Below, piece by piece: positions 57,035-64,000 of a stretch of 64,000 nt of DNA. The position numbers and the translations under genes were made by a program. The stretch comes from Legionella steigerwaltii (lineage in GTDB: Bacteria > Pseudomonadota > Gammaproteobacteria > Legionellales > Legionellaceae): positions 49,999 through 113,998 of the forward strand of contig NZ_LNYZ01000014.1 of the NCBI RefSeq assembly GCF_001468065.1. Reading direction: 5' to 3'. Below the pieces are notes generated by a model. That model made no database searches. It had not been told where the DNA came from and saw only the letters and a program-made list of their open reading frames with translations. The first letter of the stretch is position 1; each line of letters begins with the position of its first letter.

Positions 57035-57649
57035 ATGATTGCCGATATTTTATGCACTATGGTGGTTGCGATGACAATACTGGCTGTTTGTGGACCTATA
57101 GGGAGTGATTTTAAAGGACTCAGTGAACAATGTTATTCTTTATTAAATAAAGAGAAGACATTATTAATAAATAGTTCAGCTTATAATTCCAGCGAATTAC
57201 TTTTATCTGCGATTGAGAATGCACGTTGCGATGTCATTGTTTTTGGACCAGATATTTTTTTAGATGAAAAATTACGTTCAAAATTTGATGTCAAGGTTTT
57301 TGTTGAGCTGGATTCAGATCTATGCTTGGCTAACTATTTAAAATCATTTGCATCAAATGCACCGAGTCTTGAAGAACGACTGAATTCTTACTTTAGTGAG
57401 GTTCAGCCTCTGAATGAAAAAATAAGATCATCTGCAAAATTTGCAAATCTACGTCGTCCACAAGCGAGCTCGAATGATAAATTAATTGAGTTGCTTATTG
57501 ATGGGAAAGGTCAAACTCTAAAGAAATCGCAAACCGATTCGGGTTCTCTACCCAGAGATATGTTCTGGAAGTCTGAGTCACAACCTCAACAAACAGGCCT
57601 CGACTCCCAAGATACTTCAGTTGAGTATTTAAAATCGGAATGCAAATGA
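57035..57649 (+). CDS. Uridine-kinase-like protein with degenerate P-loop
   Basis: 204 aa. Residues about 14-95 recall the start of uridine/phosphoribulokinase-type P-loop proteins: LAVCGPIGSDFKGLSEQC sits where GxxxSGKT should be but lacks the Gly-Lys-Ser/Thr; INSSAYNSSEL and VFVELDSDLCLANYL follow at the positions of the donor and Walker-like strands. The C-terminal half is polar and probably disordered. It may be an inactive relative or a regulatory/effector protein. The start could be 57035 (AGAGG adjoining) or 57071 (GGTGG five bases upstream). Family call is tentative. Confidence 0.5.
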   Translation: MIADILCTMVVAMTILAVCGPIGSDFKGLSEQCYSLLNKEKTLLINSSAYNSSELLLSAIENARCDVIVFGPDIFLDEKLRSKFDVKVFVELDSDLCLANYLKSFASNAPSLEERLNSYFSEVQPLNEKIRSSAKFANLRRPQASSNDKLIELLIDGKGQTLKKSQTDSGSLPRDMFWKSESQPQQTGLDSQDTSVEYLKSECK

Positions 57650-57779
57650 GCGTAGTAAATCGCGAATACTAGTAAACCATAAGTTTCGAGGTTGAAGGTT
57701 CGGATGTATATTATAATAAAATTAATAGGATGATTTTATAGCACGAGTTGTTTTCCTAAATGATAGGGAGATTATAGTT

Positions 57780-58202
57780 ATGAATGTTGATATTTTATAT
57801 ATAGAAGATGATGACGTTGATATTGAATCGTTGCAACGTGAATTTGCCAAAATGGAAAAGCCGGTCAAGATTGTTGTCACCAAGGATGGTAAACAAGCGT
57901 TGGATATGTTGTATGGACGGAATGGTCAGCATAAAATCAAACCGAAGGTGATATTGCTTGATCTTAACCTACCCAAGATGAACGGTATCGATTTTTTGAA
58001 AGAAGTGAGAAAATCTTTTGATTTTGAAAAGGTTAAGGTTTTTTTGCTTACTGGTGAATATACTACTAGAGAAAAACTTGCTAAAAGTGAGTTGCACGTA
58101 TCAGGTTGTATCATAAAACCCTTGCAATATGCAGACGCACTCAATATTTCGTGGTGCCTTTCTGCAAGCGAAGAAGTATCAAAGTTATTTTTTATGCAGT
58201 AA
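57780..58202 (+). CDS. Stand-alone response regulator (CheY/Rcp1 type)
   Basis: 140-aa receiver domain with no output domain. Acidic cluster IEDDDVD (residues 8-14), phospho-acceptor Asp61 (ILLDLNLPKMNG), Thr91 and Lys113 (IIKPL) are all present. The insert around ALDMLYGRNGQHKIKPK is common in Rcp1-like regulators that pair with phytochrome-type kinases. No histidine kinase is in the window, so the partner is elsewhere. Confidence 0.9.
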   Translation: MNVDILYIEDDDVDIESLQREFAKMEKPVKIVVTKDGKQALDMLYGRNGQHKIKPKVILLDLNLPKMNGIDFLKEVRKSFDFEKVKVFLLTGEYTTREKLAKSELHVSGCIIKPLQYADALNISWCLSASEEVSKLFFMQ

Positions 58203-58471
58203 TCGTCGTTCAAGTACAATTCAACTCTCTGAATGTCATATTATCATCTAATTCGAAAAGTCCCTCTGGGTTCAGACGATAAATTATTCACTGAAACCTA
58301 AATGAGGTTCTCAGGAAGCTATATTCTTGTATTGACTGAAATTTTTTTATACGAATCGCTTTTCTCTTTTGCCCCATTACTTTAAAATCCTCATAAGGAA
58401 GCTGAGAGAGCAACAATAAATTTGCCAATTAGGAAGGTAAAAATATTGTTCATTATATTAGAACCCCGCAA

Positions 58472-60280
58472 ATGAGGCACAATATGTGGCACGCATTCAA
58501 GAAATCTTATCTTGCGATGATTTTACTCGCTGTAAGTCCCATTCTTTCAGCACAAGCAATTATTGATGCTGACGTTCTCCAAACGTTCAAATATCCCAAA
58601 AGATCAAAGCAAGCCCCTTTATCTCTTCTGGTTTTTTTACATAATCGCTTGGAGAAAGAACCGTTTATTGAAGAAATAAAAAAAATTCAGAATGTACGCA
58701 TACAAGATTTAGGTTTTATGCCCGCCGTAGCGATACAAGTTCCAAGAAATCGCACCATACTCTATCAAATTGCTAATTTAGATGCAGCGGCACAAATTTC
58801 TTTACATACAGCAGCTGCTGAGGAATTGGATGTTAATGCCCAAGTTTTAAAACTTGCCCCTTCATCTTTTTATCCTAATGTAACTAATTGGTGGGATCAT
58901 GGTTATACCGGTCAAAAAGGAATTATTGGCATAATCGATACAGGCGTAGATCCTTTGCATCCTTCTTTAGCCAATAAAAAATTAATAGTGCAACAAGATG
59001 TAGGTTCTGGATACTCAAATCATCTTAATGGAGTCAAAGAACCACATGCAACAGGTGTAGCATGTATTTATGCAAGTAACCATGAACAATACAAAGGTAT
59101 GGCTTATGGTGCGTCTACCATTATCTCTGGATTAGCCGGAGAGGAAACAGCCGATCCCGCAAGTATTATGCGTACCATGGAAACTTTGGATTGGATGATG
59201 AATCGTTCTGAACTGAAGCCCACGATTATTAATTACAGTATGGGAAATGGTCGGCTGGATTTAAATTGTCCTGCTTGTCCTGAATGGAGCGGGCTTGCAA
59301 AAGTCATAGATTATGTGGTGAATACTCAAAAAATCCTCTGGGTAAAATCAGCGGGAAATGCTGGATACATTGAGCCATCACATCAATTTACTTTTGCCTC
59401 CACGCTCACGGTCCCTGGTGATAATTACAATGGACTTACGATCGCCAATATGAATACAGTCGTTACTGAAAATGAAACGGTTATTGTAAAAACTGCAGAC
59501 AGAAGCAAACATCATATAAAGAACACCAGCAGTCGAGGGCCTACACCATTTGGTAGACGTAAACCTGATTTAACCGCCCCAGGTCATGATACTTTTACGT
59601 GCGCCCCCGATCCTAAAGTTTATGGTTTTGTCTATTCTAATGCGATGAAGTATAAAGATGGTTATCGTCTCATGGGCGGAACCAGTTCTGCGGCACCGCA
59701 TGTAGGTGCCTCTGCATTGTTATTGCAAGATGCTGGCATTAAGAATCCTATGGCTATCAAAGCCTTACTTATTAATAGTGCAGATACCTGGACTGATGCT
59801 GGTACAGCAGATTCCGGACATTCTAAAATCATGGGCTCCGCTTGGAATAGAACATACGGCTGGGGTTATCTCAACATGGAGAAAGCATTTCGGCAGAGAA
59901 ACAATATTATAGAAAGTGAGCTAACTGCTGAAAAACCAATATGGGAATTTCAAACCACGCTTAAAAGAGGACAAAAGGTTACTTTAGTTCATGAACGACG
60001 TGTGGGATATACTTCAGAAGGAAGTGAATGGAAGCTTAGTCACTTGACGTTAACTCTTATTGATTTGGAACACCAAAAAGTGATTGATAGCGACAACAGC
60101 CCAATAGACACGGTACATCAAGTTGCAAATTGTAAACGTGAACCAAATGAAACAAGATGTTCTGAGGACAGCAAAACAATGAGGGTTTTAGTCAAAGTGC
60201 AACTATTAAATAAAGTTATCGATGGTAGTTCCAGCGAACCTTTTGCGATTGTGGTTCCTCCCAACGAAACCGCGCATTAA
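58472..60280 (+). CDS. Secreted subtilisin-like (S8) serine protease
   Basis: 602 aa with a signal peptide (hydrophobic 13-28). An N-terminal about 110-residue propeptide-like region is followed by the S8 catalytic domain: Asp156 (GIIDTGVD), His192 (PHATGVACIY), oxyanion Asn296 (SAGNAG) and Ser405 (GGTSSAAPH). About 120 C-terminal residues form a beta-rich domain. Likely secreted by the type II system or placed in the periplasm. Expressed alone; the reverse lipoprotein gene faces it. Confidence 0.92.
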   Translation: MRHNMWHAFKKSYLAMILLAVSPILSAQAIIDADVLQTFKYPKRSKQAPLSLLVFLHNRLEKEPFIEEIKKIQNVRIQDLGFMPAVAIQVPRNRTILYQIANLDAAAQISLHTAAAEELDVNAQVLKLAPSSFYPNVTNWWDHGYTGQKGIIGIIDTGVDPLHPSLANKKLIVQQDVGSGYSNHLNGVKEPHATGVACIYASNHEQYKGMAYGASTIISGLAGEETADPASIMRTMETLDWMMNRSELKPTIINYSMGNGRLDLNCPACPEWSGLAKVIDYVVNTQKILWVKSAGNAGYIEPSHQFTFASTLTVPGDNYNGLTIANMNTVVTENETVIVKTADRSKHHIKNTSSRGPTPFGRRKPDLTAPGHDTFTCAPDPKVYGFVYSNAMKYKDGYRLMGGTSSAAPHVGASALLLQDAGIKNPMAIKALLINSADTWTDAGTADSGHSKIMGSAWNRTYGWGYLNMEKAFRQRNNIIESELTAEKPIWEFQTTLKRGQKVTLVHERRVGYTSEGSEWKLSHLTLTLIDLEHQKVIDSDNSPIDTVHQVANCKREPNETRCSEDSKTMRVLVKVQLLNKVIDGSSSEPFAIVVPPNETAH

Positions 60281-60291
60281 AAAGTGCAATT

Positions 60292-60606
60292 CTACCATTG
60301 ATTCGAATTATCAATAGGCATTGCATTAATTTCGGTTTGTAATGTTTGCTGTTGCGCTGCTTCATTTTGCTGTTCAGCGGCGGCCATTGAAGCATTCATT
60401 GCATTGATGTCATTTTGTTGTTGGATCATGGCTGATGTATCTGAGGCTGAGTTATCTATTGGTGGTGATGGTTCATTAGAAGAATCGTCATAACTCGCCG
60501 TACTATATGCCGAATTTGAAGTAGTTCCCTGAACAGTAACACAGCCTGCTTGCATCAGGGTAAGTCCAAGGATGCAGGTGCTAAGAAGAGTAGTCTTGCT
60601 CATCAT
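60292..60606 (-). CDS. Small lipoprotein with Gln/Ala/Asn-rich body
   Basis: 104 aa. The signal peptide ends with the lipobox LMQAGC (Cys22). The rest is low-complexity Ser/Asp, then Gln/Ala/Asn-rich helical sequence (AAAEQQNEAAQQQ). No family is recognised; outer-membrane anchoring is likely from the signal. The stop lies 12 bases from the protease gene stop. Confidence 0.72.
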   Translation of the reverse strand: MMSKTTLLSTCILGLTLMQAGCVTVQGTTSNSAYSTASYDDSSNEPSPPIDNSASDTSAMIQQQNDINAMNASMAAAEQQNEAAQQQTLQTEINAMPIDNSNQW

Positions 60607-60769
60607 TACTCCTTATAAAACCATCCTCTATAACTAATTATAGGGTAAGCCCCATGTTAATCTGTACCTATCTAGTAACAAACACCTTATCTAAGGTAAT
60701 TTAATAACTTGTCAATTTGATCAAAATAAACACTATAATAAAAAGTAGGTTATTCATTAGAGAGTAATT

Positions 60770-62206
60770 ATGCAACTGCTTTTTGAGAGACTTGAAGCCG
60801 CAAAATCTTATGAAAATGATAAAAACATCAATGAAATTCTTGATAAGCTTATAAAACGCCATACGGATAGTTTTACTAGCCAAGATTATGAAAAATTAAT
60901 TAATTTTTTTATCAAAAAAAATGAACCAGATGTTTTGCGTGGTTTATTGTCTCCCCAATTTATTAAATTGGTATGTAAAGAAGGGGATGATGTTTTTTTC
61001 GTGGATAAGGAAGAAAAAAAGAAAAAGAAAGCTCTTCTTTATGAAGCGCAATTTAATTGTCTGGTAGAGTTGGTGAAAAATGGGAAATTAGACGAAGTAG
61101 AAATTTTTCTTGCATCCTCGGATCTTAAGAAATTAAATTTAAACAAACCTATTCCCGTATACGTTCTCAAAGAATTATGTCCCGGAGCAACTTTAGTCCA
61201 AATTGCTATCAAGTATAAGCACTTAAAAATCGCGGATTTGCTTATCGAGCATGGTGCAGTGCTAGCTCGAGAAGATTACCATAAAAATTCAACTCTGCAT
61301 TATGGTGCCCTAGGCGGGCAAGAAGCCTATGATTATGTATTGAAAAAAACTAACCTACCCTTAACCCAAAATATGTTCGGTTATACCCCGGAAGATTATT
61401 TAAAAAGAAAAAGCGAGTTACCAGAAACGAGACAGAGACTTTTGACAGGAAAATTGGTTCAATACATCAAAAAAAATAAGTTAGAAGACAGTGTTATCTT
61501 TAAAGGAGACGATAAAAGCCCGAGTTTAACGGGAAAGGATTTAATTGAAGTAGTCACTCGAGGTGTATGTCAAGGAGATTCATTTTTTAGAGCAATTAGT
61601 GTGTTACGTGGACCAGGCAGTCGAGGCTTACATGAAAAAATGTTTGATGCGATTAGAGCTTGGGATGAGCAATTGGGGAGTTTAGAAGCCGTTGTTAGCG
61701 ATCCAGAGTTACAAGTTTACTTTCCTAAACTAGATAATATTTTTGAATATATGTTTGGTACGATACTTTTTTTCCATCGCAATTCTGAGCGACTCATAGG
61801 GATAAATAATTATGATTTGCCTGCCCAATTTCAATTTGTAACCAATAAAAATGATCATTTCACAGAAATATCAGCCCCTCAAAAGATCGCAAATAAAATA
61901 GCATTTATTAATTATCTCCATAATTGCAACTTACAACCGCATCAGCTCATCGTTATTTCTCTAAATGACCCTCAGGTGTATAACCGTGGTCATCAAATTT
62001 GTTTGGTCGTAGACGAAAATGAGAAACTCCATTTTATTGATAATAACTCCCTTTATAAAGCATTACCGATGGAGCTCTCAGATGAATCTTTTACAACGGT
62101 ATCTAATATCGCTTTTGCATATTTTAATCGCGTTGATAATGTTGCAAGCTATCAGTATCACCCAGACTTAACTCTTGAACCTCGGGCAAACTTCGGAAAC
62201 TCCTAA
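60770..62206 (+). CDS. Ankyrin-repeat protein with papain-like Cys/His/Asp site, candidate effector protease
   Basis: 478 aa with no signal peptide or membrane segment. Residues about 138-210 read as two ankyrin repeats (GATLVQIAIKYKHLKIADLL and NSTLHYGALGGQEAYDYVL). The C-terminal half has three spaced motifs that fit a papain-fold cysteine peptidase such as the C58/YopT group: Cys267 in GVCQGDSFFRA, His408 in NRGHQICLVVDEN and Asp424 in HFIDNNS. Order (Cys, then His, then Asp) and spacing to the end suit the fold. Ankyrin plus protease is a common design among Legionella Dot/Icm effectors. The triad is seen in sequence; enzyme activity and translocation are inferred. Confidence 0.72.
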   Translation: MQLLFERLEAAKSYENDKNINEILDKLIKRHTDSFTSQDYEKLINFFIKKNEPDVLRGLLSPQFIKLVCKEGDDVFFVDKEEKKKKKALLYEAQFNCLVELVKNGKLDEVEIFLASSDLKKLNLNKPIPVYVLKELCPGATLVQIAIKYKHLKIADLLIEHGAVLAREDYHKNSTLHYGALGGQEAYDYVLKKTNLPLTQNMFGYTPEDYLKRKSELPETRQRLLTGKLVQYIKKNKLEDSVIFKGDDKSPSLTGKDLIEVVTRGVCQGDSFFRAISVLRGPGSRGLHEKMFDAIRAWDEQLGSLEAVVSDPELQVYFPKLDNIFEYMFGTILFFHRNSERLIGINNYDLPAQFQFVTNKNDHFTEISAPQKIANKIAFINYLHNCNLQPHQLIVISLNDPQVYNRGHQICLVVDENEKLHFIDNNSLYKALPMELSDESFTTVSNIAFAYFNRVDNVASYQYHPDLTLEPRANFGNS

Positions 62207-62268
62207 ATAATATAGATTTGATAAAATGAATTTAATTATCTTCTTACAGGTATCAATTGCAATCAGGA

Positions 62269-62739
62269 TTAGGGAGTTACTGAGCGCATAATTGGATTTT
62301 GTAGGGAGATAAGCGTTTCTGTTGACTGTATTTCCTCGATAAGCTGAATTTTATTCACTAGTAGTTGTTGTAAAGTGTCTATTGATTGGCACATGACTTT
62401 AATAAAGATATTAAAATGATGACCAATGGTGTAATAAGCCTCAATGACTTCTTCCAGAGCTTCCAGTTTTTTAAGCACGGCTTGGTAGTCTTTTGCATGA
62501 TTCAGTGTTATTCCAATAAAACAACAGACATCGTACCCTAGCCGTTTGGGGTTGATGTGTACGTGTACCCCTTCAATAATACCTGCTTGTCGCATTTTTT
62601 CGACACGTACATGAATCGTCGCGGGACTTACAGCGTAAGATTTAGCCAATTCCGCATAAGCGGTACGCGCATTTTTTATTAATGCATGGAGTATTTTCTT
62701 GTCCAGATCATCGATTTGATAATTTTCCAGGTCTTTCAT
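62269..62739 (-). CDS. asnC: AsnC/Lrp-family transcription regulator
   Basis: 156 aa. N-terminal winged HTH (YAELAKSYAVSPATIHVRVE) and C-terminal RAM ligand-binding domain. It is transcribed away from asnA, the same arrangement as E. coli asnC-asnA, where AsnC activates asnA and responds to asparagine. That conserved pairing supports the name over other Lrp family members. Confidence 0.9.
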   Translation of the reverse strand: MKDLENYQIDDLDKKILHALIKNARTAYAELAKSYAVSPATIHVRVEKMRQAGIIEGVHVHINPKRLGYDVCCFIGITLNHAKDYQAVLKKLEALEEVIEAYYTIGHHFNIFIKVMCQSIDTLQQLLVNKIQLIEEIQSTETLISLQNPIMRSVTP

Positions 62740-62831
62740 CTGTGTTTTTTGTTGTTTATTTAAAAATAAAGCTATTTTATTGAATATTATTTTATATATC
62801 TATATTTATTTTAATTTGGTGATAAAAATTT

Positions 62832-62850
62832 TTGAAAAATTCAATATAAT
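62832..62850 (+). promoter_or_regulatory. Possible AsnC site and -10 box of asnA
   Basis: The 13-base palindrome TTGAAAAATTCAA (62832-62844) touches a TATAAT at 62845-62850, 30 bases before the asnA ATG. An Lrp/AsnC-type dimer could bind there. No good -35 box is at the usual distance, as expected for an activated promoter. Inference from position and symmetry. Confidence 0.45.
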
Positions 62851-62879
62851 GTTAAATTAGTTTATTGTGGGGTAGTATA

Positions 62880-63857
62880 ATGAAACAAGCATTTATTGAA
62901 AAACAAAAACAAATAGGTTTTGTTAAATCTTTTTTTTCTCGCGAATTAGAACAAAGATTAGGTCTTACTGAAGTACAGGCACCATTATTGGCTTGTGTCG
63001 GCGATGGTGTACAAGATAATTTGTCAGGTACAGAGCAAGCTGTCTCAGTTAAAGTTAAGGCCATACCGGATCGTAGCTTTGAGATTGTTCATTCTTTAGC
63101 TAAATGGAAAAGAAAGTTACTCGGGGAATATGCTTTTCAAATTGGAGAAGGCATTTACACTCATATGATTGCTTTAAGACCTGACGAAGAAGTATTAAGT
63201 GCCACACATTCAGTTCTTGTGGACCAATGGGATTGGGAGCGTGTCATCGACAATAAAGAGCGTTCCTTGAGTTATTTAAAGAAAACAGTTATTGAACTCT
63301 ATGATGCCATAAAAAAAACGGAGAAAATGGTCAGTGATCTTTATGGCTTAACTCCATTTCTACCGCCCTATATTCATTTTATATATACAGAAGAATTACT
63401 TGCTTTATATCCTCATCTCTCACCCAAAGACAGAGAACGGGCTATTACTAAAAAGTATGGGGCTGTTTTTTTAATTGGAATTGGCGGTTCTTTATCCGAT
63501 GGAAAACCGCATGATTTGCGTGCTCCAGATTATGACGATTGGAGTTCGGTAAATGAAGTAGGATTTACAGGGCTAAATGGTGACATTTTAGTATGGAATC
63601 CGGTAATCGAAGATGTTTTTGAAGTTTCCTCTATGGGTATTCGAGTCAATGAAGCCATGTTGAAATATCAATTGGCATTAACAGGGTATCAACATCGTTT
63701 GGATTTTGATTGGCATCAGAGATTAATTTCTGGTTCTTTGCCTCAGACAATTGGTGGAGGGATAGGTCAATCTCGTTTGGTAATGCTTCTGTTACAAAAG
63801 AAACATATTGGGGAGGTTCAATGTGGTGTTTGGCCTGATGAATGTGTAGAAATTTGA
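62880..63857 (+). CDS. asnA: Aspartate--ammonia ligase (asparagine synthetase A)
   Basis: 325 aa from the ATG at 62880 (GGGG upstream); the reading to 62865 uses a GTG-less extension I reject. Makes asparagine from aspartate, ammonia and ATP with a class II aaRS-like core. Seen: [20 protein letters not shown], then [26 protein letters not shown], and the C-terminal [20 protein letters not shown]. Divergent from asnC. Confidence 0.95.
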   Translation: MKQAFIEKQKQIGFVKSFFSRELEQRLGLTEVQAPLLACVGDGVQDNLSGTEQAVSVKVKAIPDRSFEIVHSLAKWKRKLLGEYAFQIGEGIYTHMIALRPDEEVLSATHSVLVDQWDWERVIDNKERSLSYLKKTVIELYDAIKKTEKMVSDLYGLTPFLPPYIHFIYTEELLALYPHLSPKDRERAITKKYGAVFLIGIGGSLSDGKPHDLRAPDYDDWSSVNEVGFTGLNGDILVWNPVIEDVFEVSSMGIRVNEAMLKYQLALTGYQHRLDFDWHQRLISGSLPQTIGGGIGQSRLVMLLLQKKHIGEVQCGVWPDECVEI

Positions 63858-63872
63858 AGAAATAAAAAGAAA

Positions 63873-63910
63873 CCCTCACCCCTGCCCCTCTCCCACAAGT
63901 GGGGGAGGGG
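63873..63910. repeat. CCCTCACCC-type repeat, single copy
   Basis: CCCTCACCCCTGCCCCTCTC followed by the hairpin half GTGGGGGAGGGG. Same family as the pair at 8698-8820. It lies 16 bases after asnA and can act as its terminator. Confidence 0.75.
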
Positions 63911-63925
63911 ATTAAATTAGGGTAC

Positions 63926-63975
63926 AAACCGGGTAGACTGGTAACACTTTAAACCGGGATGATAGGTAACACTTT
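63926..63975. mobile_element. Possible insertion-sequence end (two 25-bp direct repeats)
   Basis: Two adjacent 25-bp units (63926-63950 and 63951-63975) share AAACCGGG at the start and GGTAACACTTT at the end. An inverted GGTGTTACC follows at 63989-63997. Such tandem GTAACA-type repeats are typical of transposase-binding ends. No transposase gene is visible before the window ends, so this is a guess. Confidence 0.4.
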
Positions 63976-64000
63976 CTTAGGAGAAAAAGGTGTTACCGAT

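Overview
The window looks like chromosomal DNA from a Legionella species (gamma-proteobacterium, roughly 35-40% G+C by eye). This is an inference. It rests on the mix of genes: an RNase T2 like the secreted SrnA, a GDSL lipase of PlaC type, and several unrecognised proteins that look like Dot/Icm effectors (an ankyrin-repeat protein with a papain-like Cys/His/Asp triad, a 749-residue coiled-coil membrane protein, a Pro/Gln/Glu-rich protein with a 27-residue repeat). I see no rRNA, tRNA, CRISPR array or complete insertion sequence. The right edge (about 63926-64000) may be the end of an IS.

Layout. (1) 1-24 kb is mostly housekeeping: metG (5' end, cut by the window edge), queC, manC, srnA-like, a lipoprotein, an alpha/beta hydrolase, guaC, a PIN-PhoH protein, the overlapping trhO-smpB-bcp run, a plaC-like lipase, glmS, tex, yciA with a translationally coupled unknown gene, and a ClC transporter. 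Gaps here are filled with short palindromes of several families. One family, with GTAGCCTGGGT / ACCCAGGCTAC ends, has seven complete copies and one shortened copy between 4.0 and 22.0 kb. Next to guaC, one copy was duplicated together with a piece of the guaC 3' end.

(2) 25.5-50.3 kb is a surface-polysaccharide (O-antigen type) locus in four transcription blocks. Forward block A (25.5-32.1 kb): two methyltransferases, a small flippase-like protein, a GT2 polyprenyl-phosphate glycosyltransferase, a large GT-C-like membrane protein and an AsnB-type amidotransferase. Reverse block B (36.0-32.2 kb): Wzx/MurJ-type flippase, Wzy-type polymerase, GT4 glycosyltransferase. Forward block C (36.4-44.8 kb): Wzz, UDP-glucuronate-type epimerase, UDP-sugar 6-dehydrogenase, a second AsnB-type protein and two GT4 enzymes. 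Reverse block D (50.3-44.8 kb): a PglC-PglD-PglE-like module (phosphoglycosyltransferase, acetyltransferase, aminotransferase), a GT-C/Wzy-like protein and a second flippase-like protein. No ABC exporter (wzm/wzt) is seen, so assembly is probably Wzx/Wzy-dependent. The dehydrogenase plus two amidotransferases suggests amidated uronic acids in the glycan. manC (2.6 kb) and glmS (17.6 kb) would feed sugar-nucleotide supply.

(3) 50.4-64 kb returns to housekeeping and accessory genes: fni, ribH, ubiX, an FMN reductase, a cold-shock protein, a DHA2-family MFS transporter, several small unknowns, a lone response regulator, a secreted subtilase, the putative cysteine-protease effector, and the divergent asnC-asnA pair. 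The long palindromes that crowd 4-22 kb were not seen inside the polysaccharide locus, which fits a different history for that block.
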